Made by a program: the position numbers and the translations under genes. Below the pieces are notes generated by a model. It did not search any database. It was given only the letters and a program-made list of their open reading frames with translations, and was not told the origin of the DNA. Source: WHSW01 sp963821025 (GTDB lineage: Bacteria > Actinomycetota > Thermoleophilia > Solirubrobacterales > 70-9). From it: a stretch of 64,000 bases of DNA. The stretch is taken from NCBI GenBank assembly GCA_963821025.1, contig CAWGCG010000004.1, positions 62,001 to 126,000 of the forward strand, in the 5' to 3' direction. Below, one piece after another: positions 26,475 through 35,317 of this stretch (within the stretch, counting starts at the first letter, position 1; each line of letters starts with the position of its first letter).

Positions 26475-27562
26475 GCACCGATGCCAGCCCGATGATCGTC
26501 GTCGACCGCCTGGTCAAGGACTTCGGCGAGGTCAGGGCTGTCGACGACGTCACCCTCGAGATCGCCGCCGGGGAGTTCTTCTCGATGCTCGGCCCGAGCG
26601 GCTGCGGGAAGACGACCACGCTCCGGGTCATCGCCGGCTTCGAGGAGCCCGATGCCGGCCGGGTGCTGCTCGACGGCGAAGACGTCACCTTCGTCTCACC
26701 GAAGCGGCGCAACGTCAACATGGTCTTTCAGGACTACGCGCTGTTTCCGCATATGACCGTCGCCGAGAACGTCGCCTTCGGCCTCAAGCTGAAGAAGGTG
26801 GGCGCGACGGAGCTCCGCTCCCGGGTCGCAGAGATGCTGACCGTGGTCCGGCTCGACGGCTACGAGGACCGCCGCCCCGCCGAGCTCTCGGGCGGTCAGC
26901 GCCAGCGGGTGGCGCTCGGGCGCGCCCTGGTCAACCGCCCGGCGGCGTTGCTGCTCGACGAGCCGCTGGGGGCGCTCGACCTGAAGCTGCGCCGCGAGAT
27001 GCAGCTCGAGCTGAAGCGGATCCAGCAGAGCACCGGGACCACCTTCGTTTACGTCACCCACGACCAGGAGGAGGCGTTGACGATGTCCGACCGGATCGCG
27101 GTGATGGACGCCGGCGTGGTCCAGCAGGTGGATGCGCCGCGGGCGCTGTATGAGCGCCCGGCCACCGCCTTCGTCGCCGACTTCATCGGCACCTCGAACC
27201 TGCTCCAGCTCGAGGGGGCGGTGCGTCGAAACGGGGTCGCCGTGCTCGAGCTCGGAGAGGGCATGCGGATCGTCGCGCCCGCGGCGGGCTCGGCAGCCGG
27301 CGCGAGGATCACCGTGCGCCCCGAGAAGATCCGGATCGGCACCGAGCTCGAGGGCGAGTGCTCGCGGATCTCCGGACGGGTGGTCGAGCAGGTCTACCTC
27401 GGATCGCTCTCCCAGACCGTGGTCGAGATCTCCACCGGCGAGCGACTGATCGTCCACGAGCTCAACGACGACGAGCGTCCCTCGCCGGCTCCCGGGGACC
27501 CGGTCGTCTTGAGCTGGCACGCGCGCCACAGCCTGGTCGTCGACGCCGAGGCGGAGTTGTGA
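26471..27562 (+). CDS. ABC transporter ATPase, PotA-like
   Basis: Nucleotide-binding subunit of a spermidine/putrescine-type importer, 363 residues from the ATG at 26471 (ATGA overlap). All motifs are intact: Walker A GPSGCGKTT, Q-loop FQDYALFPH, signature LSGGQRQR, Walker B LLLDEPLGALD and H-loop VTHDQEEA. The C-terminal third is a TOBE-type regulatory barrel (VRPEKIRIG). It is probably the ATPase for both binding proteins of the locus. Confidence 0.93.
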   Translation: MSTDASPMIVVDRLVKDFGEVRAVDDVTLEIAAGEFFSMLGPSGCGKTTTLRVIAGFEEPDAGRVLLDGEDVTFVSPKRRNVNMVFQDYALFPHMTVAENVAFGLKLKKVGATELRSRVAEMLTVVRLDGYEDRRPAELSGGQRQRVALGRALVNRPAALLLDEPLGALDLKLRREMQLELKRIQQSTGTTFVYVTHDQEEALTMSDRIAVMDAGVVQQVDAPRALYERPATAFVADFIGTSNLLQLEGAVRRNGVAVLELGEGMRIVAPAAGSAAGARITVRPEKIRIGTELEGECSRISGRVVEQVYLGSLSQTVVEISTGERLIVHELNDDERPSPAPGDPVVLSWHARHSLVVDAEAEL

Positions 27563-28638
27563 GCCGACGTGACCACGCGCTCGGAGCGGCGCTCGCCCTG
27601 TTCGCGGCGCTCGCCGTCGGCTGCGGCACCGACACCGGCGAGAGCTCGGTCGCTCCGGCCCCCGACGATCCGAAGGCTCCCGCCACCGGGACCCTGCGCT
27701 TCTTCGCCTATGGCGACACGGTCACCGACGAGATGCTGACGCCGTTCGAGCAGGCCAACCCCGAGCTCGATCTGCAGACGGCGAGCTTTAACTCGAACAA
27801 GGCGGCGGCGGCGAAGCTCGCCGGCGGCTTCGAGGCCGACGTGGTCGAGGTCTGCGCCGACGAGATGGAGCCGATCGTCGCCCGCGGGCTGATCCGCCCG
27901 CTGGACCCGAAGGCGGTCAGCGAGTTCGACGATCTCGCGCTCTCGGACTCCGACGACGTCCGCAACGACGCCGGAGAGGTCCTCTTCGTTCCCGCCTCCG
28001 CCGGCCCCCACGGACTGATCGTCAACACCGACCAGGTCGACGGAGTCGACTCCTACACCGACCTGTTCGATCCGGCGTTCGCCGGCAACGCGGCGCTCGA
28101 GTCGAGCTCGCTGACGGCGATCGGGGTGACCGCGCTGGCGCTCGGGATGGACGACCCGATGAACCTCTCTCCACCCGAGATCGACGAGGTGAAGCAGTAC
28201 CTGCTCGACCACCGCGACCAGTTCCGCGACTTTCCCGAGTCCGACGCCTCGATGGCGAACCTGTTCAAGTCGGGCGAGGCCGTGATCGCCGACGGCGGCC
28301 GCGGGACCACCGAGGCGATGGTCCGCGACGGCGTCCCCGCCGAGTGGATCGCGCCCACCGAGGGCGTGCTCTCCTGGGTCTGCGGGCTCGCAATCACCTC
28401 GAATGCCCAGAACATCCCGGCGGCATACAAGCTGATCAACTACTACGCCTCGCCCGAGGCGCAGGCGATCTCGGGCGAGCAGGGGTTCGTGGCGATGAAC
28501 CCGAAGGCGCTCGAGCTGATGCCGAAGGCCGACCGGGCGACCGCTGATCCCGACGCGCTCGAGCGGGCGATTCCCGAAAGCCAGCCGACCTCGGTCGACC
28601 TCTACGACCGCGCTTGGCAGGAGGTGGCCGCCGGGTGA
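27559..28638 (+). CDS. PotD-like substrate-binding lipoprotein
   Basis: Solute-binding lipoprotein, 359 residues from a GTG at 27559 that overlaps the ATPase stop. The signal peptide ends in lipobox LAVGC. The core has TLRFFAYGDTVTDEML, FNSNKAAAAKLAGGFEADV, DEMEPIV, DPMNLSPPEIDEVKQYLLDH and WVCGLAITSNAQNIPAAYKLINYYASPEAQ. It is a paralogue of the orphan at 15380-16459. The ligand-facing regions differ more than the framework, as expected for related but distinct ligands. Confidence 0.92.
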   Translation: MSRRDHALGAALALFAALAVGCGTDTGESSVAPAPDDPKAPATGTLRFFAYGDTVTDEMLTPFEQANPELDLQTASFNSNKAAAAKLAGGFEADVVEVCADEMEPIVARGLIRPLDPKAVSEFDDLALSDSDDVRNDAGEVLFVPASAGPHGLIVNTDQVDGVDSYTDLFDPAFAGNAALESSSLTAIGVTALALGMDDPMNLSPPEIDEVKQYLLDHRDQFRDFPESDASMANLFKSGEAVIADGGRGTTEAMVRDGVPAEWIAPTEGVLSWVCGLAITSNAQNIPAAYKLINYYASPEAQAISGEQGFVAMNPKALELMPKADRATADPDALERAIPESQPTSVDLYDRAWQEVAAG

Positions 28639-29552
28639 GCGAAGCCGTGGTCATTGCGCCGCGACCGGCGGCGGCCGGGCCCCCGGCCGCACAGCGGCGC
28701 GGGCTGGGCTCCCGCGTCCGACGGCGGCTGCCCGCGGTTGCCAGCGTCGCCGTGATCGGATTGGCGCTGCTGATCATGTTCGGGCCGGTGCTGATGCTGG
28801 CCCTGTTCTCATTCAACGACTCGTCGATCATCTCGCTGCCGTGGGAGGGCTTCACCACGCATTGGTACGAGGAGGCGTGGTCGACTCAGGAGGCGCGCGA
28901 GGCGATCGTCAACTCGCTGGTCGTGGCCGCATTCGTCACCGCGGCTTCGCTCGTGCTCGGAACGCTCGCGGCGTGGGGGCTGACCCGGCTGCGCTTTCCC
29001 GGACGCGGCCTGCTCGCCGGCCTGCATGGATCGGTGCTGGTGGTCCCCTGGCTGATCATCGGCGTCGCCGGGTTGATCTTCTTCAGCCAGAGCGGCGTGG
29101 CGCTCTCGCTGACGACCGTGGCGCTGATGCAGCTGGTGGTCACCTTCCCGCTGGTGGTCGCGATCATCTCCGCCGGGCTGGTGCGCTTCTCGCGCTCGGT
29201 CGAGGAGGCGGCGATCGATCTCGGGGCCTCGCAGGCGCAGATGCTTCGCCACGTGGTCATCCCGCAGATCGCGCCCTCGCTTGCCGCCGCAGCGATCTTC
29301 GCCTTCGCCTGGTCGTTCAACAACTTCGAGGTCTCCTTCTTCACCGGCGGGTTCGAGCAGACGTTCCCGGTCTGGGTCTTCTCGATCCTGCGCCAGTCCG
29401 AGAACCTGCCGATGGTCAACGCGGTCTCGACCGTGATCGCCCTGGCGCAGGTGATCGCCGTGTTCGCTGCCTGGCTGCTGATCAAGCGCCTCACCCGCCA
29501 TCGCGGCGGCGACAGCGCTCTGACCGAGCTGATGACCGGAGGTGCACGCTGA
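28635..29552 (+). CDS. ABC transporter permease, PotC-like
   Basis: Inner-membrane permease of 305 residues with six hydrophobic helices. It has the EAA coupling loop EEAAIDLGASQAQMLRHVVIPQIAPS and the typical SFNDSSIISLPWEGFTTHWYEEAW segment after helix 1. The GTG start overlaps the binding-protein stop. The first ~35 residues are a charged, alanine/arginine-rich cytoplasmic lead. Confidence 0.92.
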   Translation: MSEAVVIAPRPAAAGPPAAQRRGLGSRVRRRLPAVASVAVIGLALLIMFGPVLMLALFSFNDSSIISLPWEGFTTHWYEEAWSTQEAREAIVNSLVVAAFVTAASLVLGTLAAWGLTRLRFPGRGLLAGLHGSVLVVPWLIIGVAGLIFFSQSGVALSLTTVALMQLVVTFPLVVAIISAGLVRFSRSVEEAAIDLGASQAQMLRHVVIPQIAPSLAAAAIFAFAWSFNNFEVSFFTGGFEQTFPVWVFSILRQSENLPMVNAVSTVIALAQVIAVFAAWLLIKRLTRHRGGDSALTELMTGGAR

Positions 29553-30439
29553 TGGAAGCCGCCTCACTGCCGGTTCGCCATCGGCGGCGCCGCCGCCGCT
29601 CCCTGCTGCGACCGCTCGCGTTCATGAGCGCCCCGACGGCGTTGCTGGCGTTGTTGTTCTTGGGCCCGATGATCGCGATGCTCATCATCAGCCTCCAGTA
29701 CGGGGTGTTGAGCGGGAGCTCGGGCTTCACCTTCGCCAACTTCACCGACGTGCTCGGCGACCCGCTCTACCGCGACGTCGCCCTGACCACCTTCGAGATC
29801 GCGACCGCGGCGATGGTGATCCAGCTGATGATCGCGGTGCCGATCGCCTACGTGCTCGCCTACAAGGCGGGACGGTGGGAGGTCCCGCTGCTGCTCTTCT
29901 TGGTCCTCGCCGACGAGCTCAACCCGATGGTCCGCATCTATGCCTGGCGGATGCTGCTCGGGCGCGAGGGGCTGATCAACGAGGCGCTGATCAGGATCGG
30001 CGCGATCGACGCGCCGATCGACGCCCTGCTGTTCAGCAAGTTCGCGGTCATCGTCGTGCTCTCGACCAGCTATTTGACCTACACGGTGATCCCGATCTAC
30101 GCGGCGATGAAGGCCGTCGACCGAAACCTGTTCGAGGCCGCGCGCGACCTCGGGGCCGGGTGGTGGACGACAGCTCGCCGGGTGCTGTTACCGCTGATCG
30201 CTCCGGGAATCTTCGTCGCCCTGCTGTTGGTCTACATCCCGCTGTTCACCGACTTCGCCAGCCCGACCCTGGTCGGCGGCACCAGCGGTTACATGCTCGG
30301 CCAGGCGGTCAACGACCTCGTGCTCGAGAGCGGCGACCTCAACGGAGGCGCGGCGATGAGCCTGCTGATGCTGGCGGCGTCGGCGATCTTCGGGGTGATC
30401 GCTTACCGGCTGGCGAAGATCAAGCAGCTCGAGTCGTGA
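29552..30439 (+). CDS. ABC transporter permease, PotB-like
   Basis: Second permease of the importer, 295 residues. A basic N-terminus (RHRRRRRRS) precedes six helices. The region NPMVRIYAWRMLLGREGLIN is typical of PotB, and the EAA loop is EAARDLGAGWWTTARRVLLPLIAPG. The ATG shares one base with the PotC-like stop. The B/C order is reversed relative to E. coli potABCD. 52 nt follow before the next start. Confidence 0.92.
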   Translation: MEAASLPVRHRRRRRRSLLRPLAFMSAPTALLALLFLGPMIAMLIISLQYGVLSGSSGFTFANFTDVLGDPLYRDVALTTFEIATAAMVIQLMIAVPIAYVLAYKAGRWEVPLLLFLVLADELNPMVRIYAWRMLLGREGLINEALIRIGAIDAPIDALLFSKFAVIVVLSTSYLTYTVIPIYAAMKAVDRNLFEAARDLGAGWWTTARRVLLPLIAPGIFVALLLVYIPLFTDFASPTLVGGTSGYMLGQAVNDLVLESGDLNGGAAMSLLMLAASAIFGVIAYRLAKIKQLES

Positions 30440-30491
30440 GCCGGAGTCCGACAGGACGAAGCCGAACCCGGCCGCCGTTGAGGCCGCTTCG

Positions 30492-32123
30492 ATGACCAAG
30501 GGGAGGCCGGCGTACGACGTCGCCATCGTCGGCGCCGGCCACAACGGCCTGGTCGCCGCCCACTACCTCGCCTCGGCCGGGCTGCGAACGGTGGTGCTCG
30601 AGCGCCGCGAGATCGTCGGCGGCTGCTGCGTCACCGAGGAGTTCGCCCCCGGCTTCCGGGCCTCGACCGGCGCCTACGTGCTCAGCATGCTGCGCGAACC
30701 GGTCTGGCGCGACCTGCGCCTGGTCGATCGCGGGATCGAGGTCGACCCGGCCGGGCCCTCGCTCAACCTGTTCGCCGACGGAGCCGCCCTACACCTCGAC
30801 GACGACCTCGCGCGTACCCAGGAGCAGATCAAGCCGTTCTCGGTCGCCGACGCACGGGCGCTGCCGGGCTTTGAGGCAGAGCTCGCCGAGCTGGCCGGGC
30901 TGATCACCCCGCTGATCGACACGACGCCGCCCGACCCGGGCTCGACCCGGGCGCGCGACCTGCCCGCGCTCATCGGGCTGGGAGCGAGCGCCGCGCGCAA
31001 CCGCAGGCTGATCTCCGACGCCCTCTATCTGTTCGGGACCTCGGCGACCCAGTATCTCTCCGAACACTTCGCCGCCGACCACGTCCTGGCAGCGCTCGGC
31101 TGGCACGCGATCAACGACTCGACCGCCGGCCCGTCGACGCCGGGGACCGCCTATGTCCTGCTCCACGACCACGCCTCCGAGCAGGCCGGCGGCGGGATCC
31201 GCCAGTGGGGATTCGTCCGCGGCGGGATCGGCCGGCTGACCGAGGCGATGGCCGATTCGGCGCGCGAGGCCGGGGCCAGCGTGCGCACCGAGGCGGCGGT
31301 GCGCGAGATCCTGGTCGAGGACGGGGACGCGGTCGGAGTCGCGCTCGCCGACGGCTCGGAGGTCCGCGCCACCCGCGTCCTCTCCAACGCCGACCCGAAG
31401 ACGACCTTCCTCGACCTGGTCGGCGAGGCGAAGCTCCCGCAGCGCTTCACGGCGGCGCTGCGCGCCTATCGCTGCGAGGGCACCAGCGTCAAGATCAACC
31501 TCGCGGTCGACGAGCTGCCGCGCGCCGCGGCGGTCGCCGCCAGCGGCGTCCAGCCCTACCATCGCGGCATCGTCGAGATCAACCCGACCGTGGCGGAGAT
31601 GGACGCCGCCCAGGCCGACGCCCGCGCCGGGCGCCCTGCGACCGACCCCCACATCGAGCTCTGCTTCCCGACCGTTCACGACCCCTCGCTGGCCCCGGAG
31701 GGCCGCCATGTGGTCACGATCGACGTCAACTCCCAGCCTTACACGCTCGCCGGCGACGGCTCGTGGGACGAGCTTCGCGACCGCGTCGCCGACCGCGCGA
31801 TCGAGAAGCTCGGAACCTACTTCCCCAACCTCCCCGGCGCGATCCTCGGGCGCCAGGTGCTCGCCCCACCCGATCTCGAGGCGCTGCTCGGGATCTCGGG
31901 CGGGCATGCGCTGCACGGGGAGATGGCCTTCGACCAGCTCTTCAACCTGCGCCCGGTACGGGGCTGGGCCGATTACCGGACCCCGGTCGCGGGCCTCTAC
32001 CTGTGCGGAGCGGGCACCCACCCGGGCGGGGGGGTCACCGGCGCCAACGGTCGCAACTGCGCCCGTGAGGTGATCCGCGACGCCCACGGACTGGGCGCCC
32101 GCCTGCGCGCGCTGGCGCGATGA
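30492..32123 (+). CDS. PYROXD2-like FAD-dependent oxidoreductase
   Basis: Intact flavoprotein of 543 residues in the phytoene-dehydrogenase/PYROXD2 family of amine-oxidase-fold enzymes. The N-terminal FAD fold is VAIVGAGHNGLVAAHYLASAG followed by ERREIVGG. FAD-contacting C-terminal motifs are GGHALHGEMAFDQLF and LYLCGAGTHPGGGVTGANG. It is the functional paralogue of the frameshifted copy at 20072-21729. Its setting between an importer and a transaminase suggests oxidation of a C-N or C-C bond in the imported substrate; carotenoid desaturation is unlikely because no carotenoid genes are nearby. Confidence 0.9.
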   Translation: MTKGRPAYDVAIVGAGHNGLVAAHYLASAGLRTVVLERREIVGGCCVTEEFAPGFRASTGAYVLSMLREPVWRDLRLVDRGIEVDPAGPSLNLFADGAALHLDDDLARTQEQIKPFSVADARALPGFEAELAELAGLITPLIDTTPPDPGSTRARDLPALIGLGASAARNRRLISDALYLFGTSATQYLSEHFAADHVLAALGWHAINDSTAGPSTPGTAYVLLHDHASEQAGGGIRQWGFVRGGIGRLTEAMADSAREAGASVRTEAAVREILVEDGDAVGVALADGSEVRATRVLSNADPKTTFLDLVGEAKLPQRFTAALRAYRCEGTSVKINLAVDELPRAAAVAASGVQPYHRGIVEINPTVAEMDAAQADARAGRPATDPHIELCFPTVHDPSLAPEGRHVVTIDVNSQPYTLAGDGSWDELRDRVADRAIEKLGTYFPNLPGAILGRQVLAPPDLEALLGISGGHALHGEMAFDQLFNLRPVRGWADYRTPVAGLYLCGAGTHPGGGVTGANGRNCAREVIRDAHGLGARLRALAR

Positions 32124-33496
32124 GCCTGCGCCCGCCATCCTGGGATGCGATCGTCGCGCCGGCGATCACGGTCGAGCCCCCCGGGCCGCGCAGCCGCGCG
32201 ATCCTCGACCGGATCGCCGCGCACGCCTACCCGGGATTGGCCGCAGGACTGACGCCGTTCGCGCTCACCGAGAAGCGCGCCTGGACCGTTGCCGACGCCG
32301 ACGGCAACGTCTATCTCGACCTCGCCTCTGCCTCGGCCTCGGTCCCGCTCGGCGCCGGGCGCCCTGAGTTGCTCGGCCCGGTGACCGAGGCGCTCGAGAC
32401 CTTCGGCAACGAGGACACCCACGCGCTCGCCGGCGAGCTCGCCGCGCGGCTCGGCGAGCGGCTGGTTGAGATCACGCCCGCGAGCCTGAGCCGCTACGAC
32501 ATCGCCCTCAACGGCACCGAGGCGGTCGAGATCGCGATCAAGATGATGCGCCGGGCAACCGGACGACCGGTGATCATCGCCTTTCACGGCTCCTACCACG
32601 GCGAGTCGACGACGACCGCGGCGCTCGGGGCCGAGGCAGCCGAGATCAGCCGCGGACTGCGCGGGCTCGTCCCCGGCTTCGTCCACGTCCCCTACCCGCA
32701 CACTTATCGCTCGCCTCTGCGTGATCCACGGCCCGGCGGCTCGGGCGACGCCACGGTCGACTACCTGCGCGACCAGGTGCTCTTCCACGCCCTCGACCCG
32801 GGTGAGGTCGCCGGGGTGGTGATCGAGCCGGTCCTCGGGTCGGGCGGCTGCGTGGCGCCGCCGGATGCGTTCTGGCCGGCGCTGACCGCGCTCTGTGCCG
32901 AGCACGACTGGCTCCTGTGCGCCGACGAGGTGAAAACCGGGATGGGCCGGTCCGGACACCTGTTCGCGGTCGAGCGCTGGGCGGTCGAGCCCGACTTGAT
33001 CTGCCTCGGCAAGGCGCTGGGCGGCGGAGTGATGCCGATCGGCGCAGTGCTCGGCTCCGAGCGGGCGATGGGCGGCTTCGACGACGTCCCCACGGGCAGC
33101 ACCTGGTCGTGGTTGCCGGCGGCCTGCGCGGCGGCGCTGGCGACGATCGACATCTATCAGTCCGAGCCCGTGCTCGAGAACGTCGCCGAGCTCGAGTCGC
33201 TGGCCGCCGCTCGGCTGACCGAGCTTCGCAACCGGTTCGCGCGGATCGGCGACGTGCGTGCCGTCGGCTGCTTTATCGCGATCGAGTTCGTCGCCGATCG
33301 TGAGACGGGGGAGCGCGATCACCGGCTCCAGGATGCGGTCGCCGCCGAGATGCTGCGCCGCGGCGTGATCGCCGACTCGTCGACCACCTCGCTCAACCTG
33401 CAGCCCTCGCTGGTGATGCCCGCCGAAGCCCTCGACCGCGCGCTCGCGATCGTCGCCGAGTCGATCGAGGTCGCGCTCGAGGACGAGCGGCGATGA
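32120..33496 (+). CDS. Class III PLP aminotransferase
   Basis: Transaminase of 458 residues; the ATG overlaps the preceding stop. Signatures: VADADGNVYLDLASASASVPLGAG, NGTEAVEIAIKMMRRATGR, HGSYHGEST, LLCADEVKTGMGRSG (PLP Asp) and the catalytic Lys in ICLGKALGGGVMPIGA. It is related to the enzyme at 16586-17971 (both have FAVERW...PDL before the lysine motif and VMPIGA after it), so the two probably arose by duplication with the rest of the locus. It would remove the amino group of the substrate or its oxidised product. A lyase role, known for some class III PLP enzymes, is possible. Confidence 0.9.
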   Translation: MSLRPPSWDAIVAPAITVEPPGPRSRAILDRIAAHAYPGLAAGLTPFALTEKRAWTVADADGNVYLDLASASASVPLGAGRPELLGPVTEALETFGNEDTHALAGELAARLGERLVEITPASLSRYDIALNGTEAVEIAIKMMRRATGRPVIIAFHGSYHGESTTTAALGAEAAEISRGLRGLVPGFVHVPYPHTYRSPLRDPRPGGSGDATVDYLRDQVLFHALDPGEVAGVVIEPVLGSGGCVAPPDAFWPALTALCAEHDWLLCADEVKTGMGRSGHLFAVERWAVEPDLICLGKALGGGVMPIGAVLGSERAMGGFDDVPTGSTWSWLPAACAAALATIDIYQSEPVLENVAELESLAAARLTELRNRFARIGDVRAVGCFIAIEFVADRETGERDHRLQDAVAAEMLRRGVIADSSTTSLNLQPSLVMPAEALDRALAIVAESIEVALEDERR

Positions 33497-34707
33497 GCGC
33501 CCTCGAGGCCGAGCTGCGCAGCGAGCTCGACTCGATGTCCGCCGCCGGGACCTTGAAGCGGATCCCGGTGCTCGAGTCGCCGCAGGGGCCGCTGATCGAG
33601 CTCGAGGACCGTGGCGAGGTCCTCTGCCTTTGCTCCAACGACTACCTCGGGCTCGCCAACAACCCCGAGGTCGTCGCCGCCGCTGCCGAGGGCCTCGTCC
33701 GCTACGGCGCCGGGACCGCCTCGGTCCGGTTCATCTGCGGCAAGTTCGCGCCCCACGTCGAGCTCGAGCGCGAGCTCGCCGACTTTCTCGCCACCGGGGC
33801 AGCGCTCACCTACGTCTCCTGTTGGAACGCCAACGCGGCCCTGCTCGACGCGCTTTGCGACGAGCACACGGCGGTCTTCTCCGACCGCCTCAACCACGCC
33901 TCGATCATCGACGGCATGCGCCTCGCGCGGCCCGGCCACAAGGCGATCTACGAGCACGCCGATATCGAGGACCTGCGCCGGGCGCTGGCGGCGGCGCCGC
34001 CGGCGAAGCGACGCCTGATCCTCACCGACGGCGTCTTCAGCATGGAGGGCGACCTGGCGCCGATCGACGACCTGGTGACGATCGCGGCCGAGCACGAGGC
34101 GACCCTGGTCGTCGACGACTCGCACGGGCTCGGCGTGATCGGGGCCCGCGGGCGCGGCGTGCTCGAGCGTTTCGGCGTCCTCGGCCGCGACGACGTGGTC
34201 ATCACCGGGACGCTCGGCAAGGCGCTCGGCGGGGCCGCCGGAGGGTTCGTCGCCGGCGGAGCGGGTCTCTGCGGCGCGCTCGAGCAGCGCTCGCGCCCGC
34301 AGCTGTTCTCGAACGGGCTCCCGCCGGCGGTCGCCTGCAGCGCCCGGCGGGCGCTGGTCGAGCTGCGCGATCATCCCGAGCTGGTCGAGCGACTGCGCCG
34401 CAACAGCTCCACGATCCGCGCCTCGCTGGGCGCTGCCGGGCTCGAGCCGCTCGCCGGCGAGAGCGCGATCGTGCCGATCATCGTCGGCGAGACCGCCACC
34501 GCGATCCGGACCAGCGAGGCGCTGCTCGAGCGTGGCGTCTACGTCACCGGCTTCGGCTACCCGGTGGTTCCCGAGGGCACCGCCCGGATCAGGATCCAGG
34601 TCTCGGCGGCGCTCAGCGAAGCACAGATCGAGACCGCGGTGGCGGCGGTCGCCGAGGTGGCCCGCGAGGCCGGGGTCAGCGCCGCCAGCCGGCCCGGGCA
34701 AGGGTGA
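33493..34707 (+). CDS. Glycine C-acetyltransferase (KBL)-like alpha-oxoamine synthase
   Basis: PLP enzyme of the AONS/KBL/ALAS family, 404 residues. KBL-like features are NDYLGLANNPEV, GTASVRFICGKFAPH (canonical KBL has GTQDSH here), SDRLNHASIIDGMRL, DGVFSMEGDLAP, VDDSHGLGVIG and the PLP lysine in TGTLGKALGGAAGG, with FSNGLPPAVA and GYPVVPEGTARIRIQVSAA downstream. In the catabolic direction it cleaves 2-amino-3-ketobutyrate with CoA to glycine and acetyl-CoA. As last gene of the operon it is a plausible terminal thiolysis step on an amino-ketone. It overlaps a convergent M20 remnant by 32 nt. Confidence 0.88.
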   Translation: MSALEAELRSELDSMSAAGTLKRIPVLESPQGPLIELEDRGEVLCLCSNDYLGLANNPEVVAAAAEGLVRYGAGTASVRFICGKFAPHVELERELADFLATGAALTYVSCWNANAALLDALCDEHTAVFSDRLNHASIIDGMRLARPGHKAIYEHADIEDLRRALAAAPPAKRRLILTDGVFSMEGDLAPIDDLVTIAAEHEATLVVDDSHGLGVIGARGRGVLERFGVLGRDDVVITGTLGKALGGAAGGFVAGGAGLCGALEQRSRPQLFSNGLPPAVACSARRALVELRDHPELVERLRRNSSTIRASLGAAGLEPLAGESAIVPIIVGETATAIRTSEALLERGVYVTGFGYPVVPEGTARIRIQVSAALSEAQIETAVAAVAEVAREAGVSAASRPGQG

Positions 34708-34834
34708 CGAACACCTCGGCGCAGCACACGACCTCGGTGACGTCGATCCGCTCCTCGGGCGTGTGGGCGACGGCGAAGTCTCCGGGTCCGTAGACGAGCG
34801 CCTCGGCGCCGGCGAAATCGAGGAACCTACCCGA
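34676..34834 (-). pseudogene. 3' remnant of an M20-family deacylase/peptidase
   Basis: A 52-codon open frame without start, reading leftward. It contains GAEALVYGPGDFAVAHTPEER followed by IDVTEVVCCAEVFVTLARAG and a TGA. The GPGD-(x)4-AHTPEE motif is the C-terminal metal-ligand region of ArgE/DapE-type M20 enzymes. A stop at 34835-34837 cuts it off upstream, and no other M20 sequence follows before the SnoaL gene. It is a deletion relic, suggesting that a deacylase once faced the KBL operon. Confidence 0.75.
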
Positions 34835-34891
34835 TCACCGGGCCCGGGGAGAAGGGCTGGCTCTAGCGGGGGTCCGCAATACTGCTCGCCG

Positions 34892-35317
34892 ATGGCCAAC
34901 GAGAACGCCGAGCGCTACCGCGATGCCCTCGAGGCCTGGAACCGCCGCGACCTCGTCTGGATCCTCGAGCAGGCGGCCGACGACCTCGAGTTCAACACCG
35001 CTCAGCTGTTCCCGGGGATCGAGTCCCAATATCGCGGGCCCGAGGGGATGGTCGAGTTCTGGACCACCTTCATCGAGGAGCCGTGGGCACTGTTTCGGCT
35101 CGACGTCGAGGCCCTCGATCCGGTCGGCGACGATCGAGTCCTCGCCCTGATCACCTTCCACGGCACCAGCCGCGATAGCGGCGAGGAGGTCACGCTCGCC
35201 TACGCCCACCTGGCGACCTTCCGCGGCGAGGAGGTCTCGCGGATCGACGCGTTCACCGACTGGGACGAGGCACGGGCCGCCGCCGGGATCGAGCCGGAGA
35301 GCTCCGAAACCGGCTGA
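34892..35317 (+). CDS. SnoaL/NTF2-like protein
   Basis: A 141-residue alpha+beta-barrel protein: N-terminal helix NAERYRDALEAWNRRDLVWILEQAADD, then the FPGIESQYRGPEGMVEFW segment and a sheet region ending in ATFRGEEVSRIDAFTDWDEA. The family includes small isomerases and many proteins of unknown role. The stop shares a base with the decarboxylase ATG, so the two are co-translated. Function unknown. Confidence 0.85.
   Translation: MANENAERYRDALEAWNRRDLVWILEQAADDLEFNTAQLFPGIESQYRGPEGMVEFWTTFIEEPWALFRLDVEALDPVGDDRVLALITFHGTSRDSGEEVTLAYAHLATFRGEEVSRIDAFTDWDEARAAAGIEPESSETG

Noticed and set aside
30492..32123. Carotenoid phytoene desaturase
   Set aside because: The sequence fits the PYROXD2-like branch and no carotenoid genes are near; the setting is amine/amino-acid-type transport and PLP enzymes.
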